A stretch of 64,000 bases of DNA from NCBI GenBank assembly GCA_910575725.1, contig CAJTFE010000007.1:62001-126000 (forward strand), written 5' to 3'. Position numbers and translations under genes: made by a program. This document shows positions 51,858 to 64,000 of the stretch, in pieces. Position 1 is the first letter of the stretch, and each line of letters starts with the position of its first letter. The notes under the pieces are model-generated. The model was not told where the DNA came from and did no database searches. It was given only the letters and a program-made list of their open reading frames with translations. The stretch is from Clostridia bacterium. GTDB taxonomy: Bacteria; Bacillota; Clostridia; Lachnospirales; Lachnospiraceae.

Positions 51858-54449
51858 TCAAGTAGCTGAACGAAGAGAAGCAGTCAATCCCTCCCCATCC
51901 GTATCAATCACAATCGTATCTCCAGCAGCAGCCTCCCCGCCCAGGATAAGCTTCGCAGCCAGTGTCTCCACATGTTTTTGCATATACCGCTTCAAAGGCC
52001 GTGCCCCATATACGGGATCGTACCCATGCTCCGTAATAAAAGCCTTGGCTCTTTCCGTAAGGGTAAGGGTCAGCTCCCGATCCTTCAGGCGCCCGTTCAG
52101 CTCATCCAAAAGCAGATGAATAATAGAAGCAATATCACTTTTACTGAGAGGCTTAAAGAGAATGGTCTCATCCAACCGGTTCAAAAATTCCGGCCGGAAA
52201 TGAGCTCTTAAGTCATTCAGCACCAATTTCTGAGCCTCTTCCCGGATATTTCCCTCCTCATCAATCCCTTCCAGAAGATAAGCAGAACCAATATTGGAAG
52301 TCATAATAAGAATGGTATTCTTAAAGTCCACCGTGCGCCCCTGAGAGTCCGTAATCCGGCCGTCGTCCAATACCTGCAGAAGGACATTGAACACATCGGG
52401 ATGAGCCTTCTCAATCTCGTCAAACAGCACTACAGAATAAGGCTTCCGGCGGACCGCCTCCGTAAGCTGGCCGCCCTCCTCATATCCCACATATCCGGGA
52501 GGCGCTCCGATAAGACGGGAGACAGAGTATTTCTCCATATATTCACTCATATCAATCCGCACCATATTCTGCTCATCGTCAAAAAGACTGGCGGCCAGAG
52601 CCTTGGCAAGCTCCGTCTTTCCCACGCCCGTAGGCCCGAGAAACAGGAAGGAGCCAATGGGCTTACTCGGATCCTTAATACCGGCTTTGGAGCGGATAAT
52701 AGCCTCGGAAACCAGGGTCACGCCCTCATCCTGTCCAATCACACGTTTGTGAAGCTCTTCATCTAAGTGCAGAGTTTTATTCCGCTCGCTCTCCGTCAGC
52801 TTAGCCACAGGAATTCCCGTCCACCTGGAAATAATACGGGCAATCTCATCCTCCGTAACAGACTCGTGAACCAAGGAGAGATCCTTTTTATGAATCGCTT
52901 CCTCCTCCTGCTCCAGCTGCTTTTGCAGCTGCGGCAATTTGCCGTACTGCAGCTCGGCAGCCTTGTTGAGATCGTAGTTCTGCTGCGCCGTCTGAATCTG
53001 CTTATTAATATCCTCAATTTCCTCACGCAGTTTGGAGAGACGCTCCACCGAAGTTTTTTCATTGTCCCACTGGGCCTTTTTCCCGTTGAATTCATCCCGA
53101 AGTTCCGCAAGCTCTCTTTGAAGATGCTCAAGACGCTCCTGGCTCAGACGATCCGTCTCCTTTTTCAGAGCCGCCTCTTCAATCTCCAACTGCATGATTT
53201 TCCGGCTCAGCTCGTCAAGCTCCGCTGGCATGGAATCAAGCTCCGTCTTAATCAGAGCACAGGCTTCATCTACCAGGTCAATTGCCTTATCCGGCAGAAA
53301 ACGGTCGGAAATATACCGGTTGGAGAGGACGGCAGCAGAGACTAGGGCTGCATCCGTGATCTTAACCCCGTGGAACACCTCATAGCGCTCCTTCAGACCT
53401 CTTAAGATAGAAATCGTATCCTCCACCGCAGGCTCATCCACCATCACCGGCTGGAACCGACGCTCCAGGGCCGCATCCTTCTCAATATACTGCCGGTATT
53501 CATCCAGGGTTGTAGCGCCGATACAGTGAAGCTCCCCTCTGGCAAGCATAGGCTTTAACATATTGCCGGCATCCATAGCCCCGTCCGTCTTACCTGCCCC
53601 TACAATCAAATGCAGCTCGTCAATAAAAAGAATAATCTGTCCGTCACTCTTGCGAACCTCATCCAATACAGCTTTCAGACGCTCCTCAAATTCTCCCCGG
53701 TACTTGGCGCCGGCCACCAGCGCGCCCATGTCCAGGGCAAAAAGCTTCTTATCCTTAAGCCCCTCCGGCACATCTCCGCGGACAATCCGCTGGGCCAGTC
53801 CCTCAATGGCCGCCGTCTTGCCCACGCCAGGCTCCCCGATAAGGACAGGATTATTTTTCGTCTTTCTGGAGAGAATGCGGATAATATTGCGGATCTCCGC
53901 ATCCCGTCCAATCACCGGGTCAAGCTTCTGCTCCCGGGCACGTTCCACCAAATCAGAGCCATACTTATTCAAGGTATCATAAGTAGCCTCCGGATTATCA
54001 CTGGTAACACGCTGATTGCCCCGAACCGTAGAGAGTGCCTTAAGAAAACGGTCCTTTGTAATACCGTATTCCTTGAAAATATCCTTAACAGAGGGACTCG
54101 GGCTGTCAAGCAGGGCAAGAAACAGATGCTCCACAGAAACATATTCATCCCCCATCTGCTTCGCCTCATCCTCAGCGCTAATGAGTACCTTATTTAAATA
54201 CTGTCCCACATAAGGCTGGCCGCCGGAAACCTTCACCCTCTTATTAAGAGCCTGTTCCACCCGGTTCACAAAATGCTCCGGCTGAATCTCCATCTTCGAG
54301 ATCAGCTTCAAAATCAGACTGTCCTCCTGTCTAAGAAGACTCATAAGCAGATGCTCCTGTTCCAGCTCCTGGTTACCATATTCATAAGCGGTTTTTTCCA
54401 AATCATTCACAGCCTGTATGGATTTTTGCGTAAATTTGTTAATATTCAT
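51858..54449 (-). CDS. clpB: ATP-dependent disaggregase ClpB
   Basis: An 863-residue Hsp100 chaperone that pulls proteins from aggregates with DnaK. It has an N-terminal Clp repeat domain (residues 1-145), AAA1 with Walker [10 protein letters not shown], a middle coiled coil (residues 405-525; [20 protein letters not shown]) that defines ClpB rather than ClpC, and AAA2 with [20 protein letters not shown]. The start ATG 54449 follows AGGAGG contributed by a family 1 repeat. No CIRCE or CtsR box is visible in front of it. Confidence 0.97.
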   Translation of the reverse strand: MNINKFTQKSIQAVNDLEKTAYEYGNQELEQEHLLMSLLRQEDSLILKLISKMEIQPEHFVNRVEQALNKRVKVSGGQPYVGQYLNKVLISAEDEAKQMGDEYVSVEHLFLALLDSPSPSVKDIFKEYGITKDRFLKALSTVRGNQRVTSDNPEATYDTLNKYGSDLVERAREQKLDPVIGRDAEIRNIIRILSRKTKNNPVLIGEPGVGKTAAIEGLAQRIVRGDVPEGLKDKKLFALDMGALVAGAKYRGEFEERLKAVLDEVRKSDGQIILFIDELHLIVGAGKTDGAMDAGNMLKPMLARGELHCIGATTLDEYRQYIEKDAALERRFQPVMVDEPAVEDTISILRGLKERYEVFHGVKITDAALVSAAVLSNRYISDRFLPDKAIDLVDEACALIKTELDSMPAELDELSRKIMQLEIEEAALKKETDRLSQERLEHLQRELAELRDEFNGKKAQWDNEKTSVERLSKLREEIEDINKQIQTAQQNYDLNKAAELQYGKLPQLQKQLEQEEEAIHKKDLSLVHESVTEDEIARIISRWTGIPVAKLTESERNKTLHLDEELHKRVIGQDEGVTLVSEAIIRSKAGIKDPSKPIGSFLFLGPTGVGKTELAKALAASLFDDEQNMVRIDMSEYMEKYSVSRLIGAPPGYVGYEEGGQLTEAVRRKPYSVVLFDEIEKAHPDVFNVLLQVLDDGRITDSQGRTVDFKNTILIMTSNIGSAYLLEGIDEEGNIREEAQKLVLNDLRAHFRPEFLNRLDETILFKPLSKSDIASIIHLLLDELNGRLKDRELTLTLTERAKAFITEHGYDPVYGARPLKRYMQKHVETLAAKLILGGEAAAGDTIVIDTDGEGLTASLRSAT

Positions 54450-54460
54450 AATCTGCCTCC

Positions 54461-54579
54461 TATTCCAGTTTCGTAATATCCCTCCCGGTACATGGGTATG
54501 AAATCCATTTCCAGCCGCAAAACATGCGTCTGTAAATCGATTTGTGCACTGTGAGGGATATTACTGTTCCGGTTCCGTA
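54461..54579 (-). repeat. Full copy of palindromic repeat family 1 in the clpB leader
   Basis: In minus orientation: ends with GAAACTGGAATAGGAGG, directly before the clpB start, and holds ACAGTAATATCCCTCACAGT, CACAAATCGATTTACAGACG and GGAAATGGATTTCATACC. It would fold to a hairpin in the clpB leader. Confidence 0.88.
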
Positions 54580-54587
54580 AAATGCAA

Positions 54588-54630
54588 AAGACCCTATACC
54601 ACACACTTATGCATGTGATACAGGGCCTTG
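54588..54630 (-). terminator. Terminator-like hairpin in the clpB leader
   Basis: On the minus strand CCCTGTATCACATG pairs with TGTGTGGTATAGGG (wobbles), then TCTTTTGCATTTT. It lies between the clpB promoter and the gene, so it may be an attenuator. Confidence 0.55.
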
Positions 54631-54649
54631 TTCACTTGTCTATACCTAG

Positions 54650-54678
54650 TATATATCACTCTCTATCAAAAAATGCAA
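54650..54678 (-). promoter_or_regulatory. Probable clpB promoter
   Basis: On the minus strand TTGCAT (54673-54678), 17-base spacer, TATATA (54650-54655). About 200 bases before clpB. The remaining gap to 54819 is AT-rich and without a gene. Confidence 0.5.
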
Positions 54679-54819
54679 TACTTAATTTCTAAAATAATTC
54701 TAAACATTTCTAAACAAAGCATTCCGGCCAAACGTTCTTCCCAGCAGCCATCCATTGCAGGCATCAGGCAAATACTTTATAATTAGCATACAACCCAGAA
54801 AAGGAGAAAGCAGCCATAA

Positions 54820-55200
54820 ATGAACTATAAGATAATGTTAAGCAATAGTCTGAAAGCAGCCATAAATGAACTGAAAGAAAAAAATAATATAACTTGTACA
54901 CAATATCATATACATATTTATCCGGATACAAGCGAAAAAGAATTGTCGAGATTATCCAGTAAGGATTTGTATTACAAAACCGCATTTTTAAAAGGAAAAT
55001 ACGAATTAAAAACATTTACCATAGAAGAAACAGCAAAAATATTCTCACCGCCAATGGGCCTGCCCTTGTGGATGGAGATGTCATTGCTGTCGCATAAGGA
55101 AAGTGAAATGCATATCAAGCTAAAAATAAGCATCAGATTCAGAAAGCCAAAAGACCTGCATAACAAAGAAACAAGCCATCCGCCAATCAGAGTATTATAA
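54820..55200 (+). CDS. Hypothetical protein (126 residues)
   Basis: An AT-rich gene with AAAAGGAGAAAG upstream of ATG 54820 (somewhat long spacing). The protein starts MNYKIMLSNSLKAAINELKE, has a central KGKYELKTFTIEETAKIFSP and a basic end (KISIRFRKPKDLHNKE). No signal, membrane helix or known motif. A 21-base sequence is repeated at 54806-54826 and 54852-54872, spanning the start region, so the 5' end has a local duplication. It may be a real accessory gene or a remnant. Confidence 0.45.
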   Translation: MNYKIMLSNSLKAAINELKEKNNITCTQYHIHIYPDTSEKELSRLSSKDLYYKTAFLKGKYELKTFTIEETAKIFSPPMGLPLWMEMSLLSHKESEMHIKLKISIRFRKPKDLHNKETSHPPIRVL

Positions 55201-55365
55201 AAATAAAAACACAAAAAACAGTATCCTTGTCCACTGAGGGTACCCACAGCGCAAATCCATCAAGCAAAAGCAGAATCAGCAATTAAATACCGAAACAGGC
55301 ATGACACATCAAACAGCATACAGCAGAAACACACATCCGAAAAGACAAAAAACTTCCGTCCCCAA

Positions 55366-55481
55366 GCAGTTCATCCAGGAGGAGGCGGAGGGCCAGAGCA
55401 GACAGCGTGTACGCGAACCGTCCGAACACAGATATGGAAAAGCCTGTGCCCCGGCCCTCCGCCTCCTCCTGGATGAACTGC
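55366..55481. repeat. Long hairpin element, family 3, copy 3
   Basis: Outer arms GCAGTTCATCCAGGAGGAGG (from 55366) and CCTCCTCCTGGATGAACTGC (to 55481) are perfectly complementary over 29 bases. The inner part has the shared core GAGCAGACAGCGTGTACG, GAACCGTCCGAACACAG and ATATGGAAAAGCC. The outer arms differ completely from copies 1 and 2. The rest of the 55201-55517 gap holds no gene. Confidence 0.88.
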
Positions 55482-55517
55482 CTCCTCCCCCAATTTCTAA
55501 AAAAAACATAAACTCGC

Positions 55518-55546
55518 TTGACAAACGCAACCCATAGTGCTATTTT
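55518..55546 (+). promoter_or_regulatory. Promoter of the hrcA-grpE-dnaK-dnaJ operon
   Basis: TTGACA (55518-55523), 17-base spacer, TATTTT (55541-55546), just upstream of the CIRCE. Confidence 0.85.
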
Positions 55547-55550
55547 AATG

Positions 55551-55577
55551 TTAGCACTCAAAAGGGCCGAGTGCTAA
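55551..55577. promoter_or_regulatory. CIRCE operator of the hrcA operon
   Basis: Perfect TTAGCACTC-N9-GAGTGCTAA over the transcription start, the classic HrcA position. Confidence 0.96.
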
Positions 55578-55645
55578 TAGGAAAAAAGACACACAAGAGT
55601 ATTTCCAATAAAAAAGGAAATCCTCTATAAAAATGAGGTGACGAA

Positions 55646-56680
55646 TTGGATCTGGACGAGAGAAAATTAAAAATCCTGCAGGCAATCATCCGCAATTATA
55701 TGGAAACAGGAGAACCCGTAGGCTCCAGAACCATTTCCAAATATTCCGATTTGAATCTAAGCTCCGCAACCATCCGCAACGAGATGTCAGACCTGGAGGA
55801 GATGGGCTACATCCTGCAGCCTCATACCTCAGCCGGAAGGATTCCTTCTGACAAAGGCTACCGTCTTTATGTGGATCGCATGATGAAAGAGAAGGAACAG
55901 GAAGTCAGAGAGCTGAAAGAACTGATGATTGAACGAACCGATAAGATGGAACGGGTACTGAAGCAAGTGGTGAAGGTCCTGGCGGCCAACACCAACTACG
56001 CCACCATGGTATCGGCCCCTGCCTGTCATCGGAACAAGCTGAAATTTATTCAGCTTTCCAAAGTAAGCTCCACCCAGATTCTCACCGTCATAATGATGGA
56101 AGGAAATCTGGTACGCAACAAAGTCATTCCCGTTACCGAGGAACTGGATCAGGAGACAGTGCTGAAGCTGAATATCCTTTTAAACAGCGTTCTCAACGGA
56201 CTGGCCATTGAAGAAATCAACCTGGCCATGATTAAGAACCTGAAGGAGCAGGCAGGCATTCACAGCGGTCTGGTGGCAGATGTCATTGACGCAGTGGCAG
56301 AAGTCATTCATTCAGAGGAGGAGGTAGAGATATATACCTCCGGAACCACCAACATTTTCCGCTATCCGGAACTGTCCGAGAACGGAAAAGCCAGCGAGCT
56401 TTTGAGCACCTTTGAGGAAAAGCAGGAGCTGACGGATCTGGTGAACCGGACCTTGGAGGGAAGCGGGGAAAGGGATATCCAGGTGTACATCGGCCAGGAG
56501 CTTCCCGTACAGGCCATGAAAGACTGCAGCGTGGTGACAGCCACCTACGAGCTGGGAGACGGGCTTCGGGGCACCATCGGAATCATAGGGCCGAAGCGCA
56601 TGGATTATGAAAATGTGGTGGATACCTTAAAGACCCTCACAGATCAGCTGGATGAGATATATAACCGAAAGCAGGAATAA
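55646..56680 (+). CDS. hrcA: Heat-inducible transcription repressor HrcA
   Basis: A 344-residue repressor that binds CIRCE and depends on GroEL in other species. The N-terminal winged helix has GEPVGSRTISKYSDLNLSSA, then TIRNEMSDLEEMGYI with HTSAGRIPSDKGYR, the family signature; the C-terminal GAF-like domain ends with GTIGIIGPKRMDYENV. TTG 55646 after GAGGTGA. It should control its own operon (CIRCE at 55551) and htpG (CIRCE at 7918). Confidence 0.96.
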   Translation: MDLDERKLKILQAIIRNYMETGEPVGSRTISKYSDLNLSSATIRNEMSDLEEMGYILQPHTSAGRIPSDKGYRLYVDRMMKEKEQEVRELKELMIERTDKMERVLKQVVKVLAANTNYATMVSAPACHRNKLKFIQLSKVSSTQILTVIMMEGNLVRNKVIPVTEELDQETVLKLNILLNSVLNGLAIEEINLAMIKNLKEQAGIHSGLVADVIDAVAEVIHSEEEVEIYTSGTTNIFRYPELSENGKASELLSTFEEKQELTDLVNRTLEGSGERDIQVYIGQELPVQAMKDCSVVTATYELGDGLRGTIGIIGPKRMDYENVVDTLKTLTDQLDEIYNRKQE

Positions 56681-56705
56681 AAGGAAGAGAAAGGGGTAAA
56701 GACCC

Positions 56706-57341
56706 GTGGAAAAGGAAATGAATCAGGAAGAAGCCATCCAGGAGGAAGAGCTTCAAAGAGAAGCGGCAGAAGCCCAAGACGAGGCCGTGCAGGAAGAGCC
56801 GGAAGCAAAAGCAGAGGAAGAACAGGATCCGTCGTCTGAGGCGTCCAAGGAGCCGAAGGAAAAGTCAGAAAAATCCTTCCTTGGCAAGAAGAAAAAGAAG
56901 AAAGACCCGAAGGACGAGAAAATTGAGGAGCTTGAAGACCGGGTAAAGCGCCAGATGGCAGAGTTTGACAACTTCCGCAAACGCACCGAGAAGGAAAAGT
57001 CCCATATGTACGAGATAGGAGCCAGGGATGTGATTGAGAAGATTCTTCCGGTGGTGGACAATTTCGAGCGGGGACTTGCAGCCGTTCCCGAGGAAGAAAG
57101 AGCTAATCCCGTCATAGAGGGAATGGATAAGATCTACAAGCAGCTGATGACCGTATTGACCGACCTGGGCGTGGCTCCCATTGAGGCGGCAGGACAGGAG
57201 TTTGATCCCAATCTTCACAATGCAGTGATGCACATAGAGGATGAAGAACTTGGGGAAAATATTGTGGCCGAGGAATTCCAGAAGGGATATACCTACAAAG
57301 AAACCGTTATCCGGCACAGCATGGTGAAGGTTGCAAACTGA
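56706..57341 (+). CDS. grpE: Nucleotide exchange factor GrpE
   Basis: A 211-residue co-chaperone that releases ADP from DnaK. An acidic unstructured start (EEAIQEEELQREAAEAQDEA) and a Lys-rich block lead into the long dimerisation helix (EDRVKRQMAEFDNFRKRTEK) and the beta domain (EFDPNLHNAVMHIEDEEL). GTG 56706. The N-terminal acidic/basic tail is longer than in E. coli. Second in the heat-shock operon, followed by a 15-pair intergenic hairpin. Confidence 0.96.
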   Translation: MEKEMNQEEAIQEEELQREAAEAQDEAVQEEPEAKAEEEQDPSSEASKEPKEKSEKSFLGKKKKKKDPKDEKIEELEDRVKRQMAEFDNFRKRTEKEKSHMYEIGARDVIEKILPVVDNFERGLAAVPEEERANPVIEGMDKIYKQLMTVLTDLGVAPIEAAGQEFDPNLHNAVMHIEDEELGENIVAEEFQKGYTYKETVIRHSMVKVAN

Positions 57342-57352
57342 TGCGACAGCTT

Positions 57353-59310
<1,958 letters not shown>

Positions 59311-59330
59311 AGTAAGAAAGCGATAAGAAT

Positions 59331-59379
59331 GAATTCCAAGGAAAGTGAACGAAAAAGCAGTCATCTTTCCTTGGAATTC
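59331..59379 (+). other. Intergenic hairpin between dnaK and dnaJ
   Basis: GAATTCCAAGGAAAG and CTTTCCTTGGAATTC are perfectly complementary (15 pairs) with a 19-base loop. There is no T-run, so it may protect the dnaK end or limit dnaJ expression. Confidence 0.7.
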
Positions 59380-59496
59380 GGCCGTATTAAAATGATTATG
59401 TCCGGCAGCGAAAAAAGATGAAGTCAAACGTCCCCTTGGGCTGCTGCCCGTGAGAGTAAAAGCTAAGAGTATTTGAATAAAGAGGAAGATAAAAGA

Positions 59497-60660
59497 ATGG
59501 CAGAGCAGAAAAGAGACTACTATGAGGTCTTAGGCATAGATAAAAATGCGGATGACGCCGCGATTAAAAAAGCATACCGCCAGCTGGCGAAAAAATATCA
59601 TCCGGATATGAATCCCGGCGATCAGGAGGCGGAGAAAAAGTTCAAGGAGGCATCCGAGGCTTACGCGGTCTTGAGTGATCCGGATAAGCGCCGCCAGTAC
59701 GATCAGTTCGGCCATGCAGCCTTTGAGGGCGGTGCCGGGGGAGGCGGCTTTGGCGGCTTCGATTTTACAGGTGCGGATATGGGAGATATCTTTGGGGATA
59801 TTTTCGGCGATCTCTTTGGAGGCGGCCGCAGCAGGAGAGCCAACAACGGGCCCATGCAGGGGGCAAATCTTCGGGCACAGGTACGCGTGACCTTTGAGGA
59901 AGCCGTATTTGGCTGTGATAAGGAAATTGAACTGACCTTAAAGGATGAGTGCGGAAAGTGCCACGGAACAGGCGCAAAGCCTGGAACGTCACCTATCACC
60001 TGTACAAAGTGCGGAGGCAAGGGCCAGGTGGTGTATACCCAGCAGTCTCTCTTCGGCATGGTGCAGAATGTGCGTACTTGTCCCGACTGTAACGGAACCG
60101 GCAAGGTAATTAAGGAAAAATGTCCGGACTGCTACGGAACCGGGTATATTTCCAGTAAGAAGAAGATTGCCGTCACTGTGCCGGCCGGAATCGACAATGG
60201 TCAGAGTATCCGTATCCGGGGCAAGGGAGAGCCTGGAGTGAATGGCGGTCCCAGAGGCGATCTGCTGGTGGAGGTTCTCGTAAGCAGGCATCCTATTTTC
60301 CAGAGACAGGATACGAATATCTATTCTACGGCGCCTATCAGCTTTGTGACAGCGGCCCTTGGAGGCACTGTGCGGATCAAAACCGTGGACGGCGAGGTAG
60401 AGTACGATGTAAAAGCCGGAACCCAGACGGACACCCGTGTTCGTCTGAAGGGAAAAGGCGTACCGTCGCTGCGGAACAAAAATGTGCGCGGCGATCATTA
60501 TGTAACCTTAGTAGTACAGGTTCCGACAGATTTGAGCAAGGACGCCAAGGAAGCATTACGGGCCTATGACGATGCGGTAAATGGCATTGCTCCTTCCGGA
60601 AAAGGAGGGAAGGGGAAGAAGCGCTTTATGGATAAGGTAAAGGAAGCGCTGGACGAATAA
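59497..60660 (+). CDS. dnaJ: Chaperone protein DnaJ (Hsp40, type I)
   Basis: A 387-residue co-chaperone with all type I parts: J domain ([23 protein letters not shown] in [10 protein letters not shown]), Gly/Phe-rich linker ([15 protein letters not shown]), four CxxCxGxG zinc repeats ([32 protein letters not shown]) and the C-terminal substrate domain. It stimulates DnaK ATPase. ATG 59497 after GAGGAAGATAAAAG. The last gene of the operon, followed by a strong terminator. Confidence 0.97.
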   Translation: MAEQKRDYYEVLGIDKNADDAAIKKAYRQLAKKYHPDMNPGDQEAEKKFKEASEAYAVLSDPDKRRQYDQFGHAAFEGGAGGGGFGGFDFTGADMGDIFGDIFGDLFGGGRSRRANNGPMQGANLRAQVRVTFEEAVFGCDKEIELTLKDECGKCHGTGAKPGTSPITCTKCGGKGQVVYTQQSLFGMVQNVRTCPDCNGTGKVIKEKCPDCYGTGYISSKKKIAVTVPAGIDNGQSIRIRGKGEPGVNGGPRGDLLVEVLVSRHPIFQRQDTNIYSTAPISFVTAALGGTVRIKTVDGEVEYDVKAGTQTDTRVRLKGKGVPSLRNKNVRGDHYVTLVVQVPTDLSKDAKEALRAYDDAVNGIAPSGKGGKGKKRFMDKVKEALDE

Positions 60661-60679
60661 GCCTTGTCAGAGCTTTAAA

Positions 60680-60743
60680 ACAGCCCTGGCATTGCAGAAT
60701 TCCGGAAGTACCGGCGCTCTGCAATGCCAGGGCTGTCTGTTTT
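60680..60743. terminator. Terminator between dnaJ and the convergent coiled-coil gene
   Basis: ACAGCCCTGGCATTGCAGA pairs with TCTGCAATGCCAGGGCTGT (19 perfect pairs) with a 19-base loop, followed by CTGTTTT; usable from both sides. Confidence 0.85.
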
Positions 60744-60747
60744 ACCC

Positions 60748-61275
60748 TTAAGCAGTTTTTACTTCCAGGGCATTGAGACGTTTTTCAAAATTGTCCATTG
60801 TACGAAGCAGAATACTGATGGTCTCCTGTTCGTTTTTTGTGACACGATAGATGTCTTTTAATCCATTAAGCTCACGCTCAATTTTATCAAAACGTTTTTC
60901 ATTCTTTTTATCGTAGCGTTCCATCTCGTCCAGAAGCATAGACTCTGATTTGAACAGCATTTTTTTCATGCGTCTCGTCATTCTGTCTTCAGAAGCCTGG
61001 ATGGACGTCTGAATCAGCTTGGTCATACGGGCCTCGGAAGCCTGGATGGATTCTTGAATCAGTCCGGTCATGCGGGCCTCAGATTCTTGAATCAGTCCGA
61101 CCATGCGGGCCTCAGATTCTTGAATCAGTCCGACCATCCTGGTCTCAGATTCTTGAATCAGTCCGGTCATGCGGGCCTCAGATTCTTGAATCAGTCCAAC
61201 CATCCTGGCCTCAGATTTCTGGACGGCTTTCTCGACTATTTCGGCAATAGCCGAAAGATCTTTTGCATCTAACAA
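60748..61275 (-). CDS. Coiled-coil protein with 11-residue tandem repeats
   Basis: A 175-residue protein. After a short start (MLDAKDLSAIAEIVEKAVQK) it has six to seven repeats of the 11-residue unit ESEARMxGLIQ, an 11/3 hendecad coiled coil, then a Lys/Arg-rich coil (MTRRMKKMLFKSESMLLDEM) and a C-terminal helix (ISILLRTMDNFEKRLNALE). The DNA is a 33-base tandem repeat, prone to length change by slippage. No named family; similar DUF-like proteins of Clostridia form rods. Convergent with dnaJ. Confidence 0.65.
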   Translation of the reverse strand: MLDAKDLSAIAEIVEKAVQKSEARMVGLIQESEARMTGLIQESETRMVGLIQESEARMVGLIQESEARMTGLIQESIQASEARMTKLIQTSIQASEDRMTRRMKKMLFKSESMLLDEMERYDKKNEKRFDKIERELNGLKDIYRVTKNEQETISILLRTMDNFEKRLNALEVKTA

Positions 61276-61628
61276 GGTATCCTCCTTTCTCCTCCAATTT
61301 TAGGAAGGAATATGATTCGAACAGCATCTTTTGAAGAGGTACTTTTAAGTATAATTGATTTTTTTTTAAAATACCAGTCCATTTTTAAAACCTTTTACAA
61401 TTTTACAATTACAATAACATGTGTTGCTTTGATACTCCGTGACCGGCAGTATAAAACCTTTTAAGCTCTTCCTGAAAGAATTTGTTTAGAAGGAAGCATC
61501 CAGCCGCCTTGCTGGCAGCAGGGATGGAAAATAAGATGAAGGGGAACCGACAGAAGGAAAAGGGCTTAAATGCTTTTAGAATGCCGGCTGTTTCGGCGGT
61601 TCTTGGCCGCTTTTACAAGCGGATTCTG
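61276..61628 (+). other. Gap with no recognisable gene
   Basis: AT-rich around 61360-61420, then a short frame (61482-61676) with no family match and no persuasive ribosome site. Nothing else seen. Confidence 0.4.
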
Positions 61629-61871
61629 TTACATCCGGTTGATAAATTCTTCAACGGACCGTACCTGGCGCGCTAAAAGGAACCAGCGATCCAGTTGGAA
61701 AAAACTTGTCTGGCGTAAGATTTGTTCCTGGATTCCAAGGGGAACTTTTCCGTGATCGGACAAGGTTTCCAGGATACATTCGGCTTTGCTTTTTGCAGCG
61801 CCTTGTATCCAGAGAAATAAAGGACCAAAGCTTGAAGCAGGCTGCTGCATTTGATAATCGTTCGCTTTCAA
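61629..61871 (-). CDS. Small DUF4351-like protein or remnant (80 residues)
   Basis: On the minus strand TTG 61871 follows AGAGGAGATTT. The product has MQQPASSFGPLFLWIQGAAK, then AECILETLSDHGKVPLGIQE, QILRQTSFFQLDRWFLLARQ and ends VRSVEEFINRM. The second half matches the C-terminal DUF4351 tail of Rpn/PD-(D/E)XK proteins (G-x-P-xx-I-xx-I, LDRW, SVEEF). It is probably the tail of a lost nuclease, but the clean ribosome site leaves open a free-standing small protein. Confidence 0.45.
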   Translation of the reverse strand: MKANDYQMQQPASSFGPLFLWIQGAAKSKAECILETLSDHGKVPLGIQEQILRQTSFFQLDRWFLLARQVRSVEEFINRM

Positions 61872-62120
61872 AAAATCTCCTCTCTGTGTAAAAGGGAACC
61901 ATGGCGAATTGCCAGATAATTTAGAAGCTGTTACAAGAGGGAGTATAGCAGAGAGGTTTTGCAAAATCAAGGAAAGTGAACCAATTGTATGAGAATGTAT
62001 AAAGATGTCGTAAAAGTTCATCCAGATCGCAGTGGAACAGACTTTCCGGTGCTTTGCCGCAGCCAGGCCGAAGAACCACAGAAAAGCCGATTTTGTACAT
62101 CAAAAAATACAACATTGAAA
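61872..62120 (+). other. Gap before the PFOR promoter, nothing recognised
   Basis: No plausible gene on either strand. AT-rich toward the promoter at 62121. Confidence 0.4.
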
Positions 62121-62149
62121 TGGACAATTCCAAGTCAATATGATAGAAT
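62121..62149 (+). promoter_or_regulatory. Promoter of the PFOR gene
   Basis: TGGACA (62121-62126), 17-base spacer, TAGAAT (62144-62149), about 90 bases before the ATG at 62240. Confidence 0.6.
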
Positions 62150-62224
62150 AATTTACATATGGGGTACTCGCAGGTATCCCCCAATGCGCACCTGGGAAAG
62201 ACTGACCGGGGCGAAACAATTTAA

Positions 62225-64000
<1,776 letters not shown>

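Noticed and set aside
60960..61230. CRISPR-like 33-base repeats
   Set aside because: They are in frame inside a coiled-coil gene and encode an 11-residue unit; no spacers.

Overview
The window is a Clostridia chromosome segment, most probably from a gut Lachnospiraceae (Lachnoclostridium/Enterocloster/Hungatella-like). The reasons are the gene set and order (cysE-cysS-mrnC-rlmB-sigH, hrcA-grpE-dnaK-dnaJ, lepA-hemW, DUF4358-MBOAT-DHHW), Gram-positive expression signals (strong AGGAGG ribosome sites, TTG/GTG starts, a T-box, CIRCE), and pyruvate:ferredoxin oxidoreductase. Most genes have balanced to GC-rich third positions. Several AT-richer islands stand out as accessory DNA.

Layout. 1-3.4 kb: a SUV3-type helicase (cut by the left edge) and a xylulokinase-like FGGY kinase behind a tandem-repeat leader. 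3.7-5.7 kb: an AT-rich pair, an OLD/ABC-type ATPase and a PD-(D/E)XK-like partner interrupted by one in-frame TGA. 5.8-7.8 kb: htpG (minus) with a CIRCE. 8.2-12.5 kb: a surface O-acylation cassette (SGNH hydrolase, DUF4358, MBOAT, DHHW) and a convergent DUF5721-like gene. 12.8-15.3 kb: M18 aminopeptidase, long hairpins, a MITE-like element and a broken Rpn-family gene. 15.4-19.9 kb: palindromic repeats, a cysteine T-box, then cysE-cysS-mrnC-rlmB-sigH. 20.2-23.9 kb: a VanZ/D,D-carboxypeptidase fusion, a 59-residue minus-strand protein and an HtrA protease. 24.0-30.5 kb: a GntR-regulated Rbs-type ABC importer with NanE and a ROK kinase, for uptake of an amino sugar. 30.7-35.6 kb: PTS IIA and IIB without IIC/IID, a BtpA/SgcQ protein, a class II aldolase, a zinc dehydrogenase and a SorC regulator. 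35.8-45.5 kb: lepA, hemW, HAD phosphatase, MoxR ATPase plus VWA protein, two 75-residue paralogues, PAP2 phosphatase, flotillin. 45.7-51.7 kb: a mobile-element scar (serine-recombinase tail, Cys-rich protein, ABC/YtrA-type module) and an unusual two-gene unit with Gly/Ala-rich membrane-like segments and a nuclease-like motif. 51.9-60.7 kb: clpB (minus), then hrcA-grpE-dnaK-dnaJ. 60.7-64 kb: an 11-residue-repeat coiled-coil protein, a DUF4351-like remnant, and the start of PFOR.

How it fits together. HrcA encoded at 55.6 kb should repress its own operon and htpG at 7.8 kb, since both carry perfect CIRCE operators. Cysteine supply (cysE) and charging (cysS) share one T-box. The 24-30 kb locus would import a ManNAc-like sugar, phosphorylate it and epimerise it to GlcNAc-6-P.

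The window is also unusually rich in dispersed palindromic repeats. Three families recur. Two of them end in a GGAATAGGAGG-like tail that forms the ribosome-binding region of at least ten genes. The third consists of long hairpins with a shared core but copy-specific outer arms that stay complementary. With the 49.2-51.6 kb pair and the 3.7-5.7 kb pair, these are the best candidates for undescribed biology.
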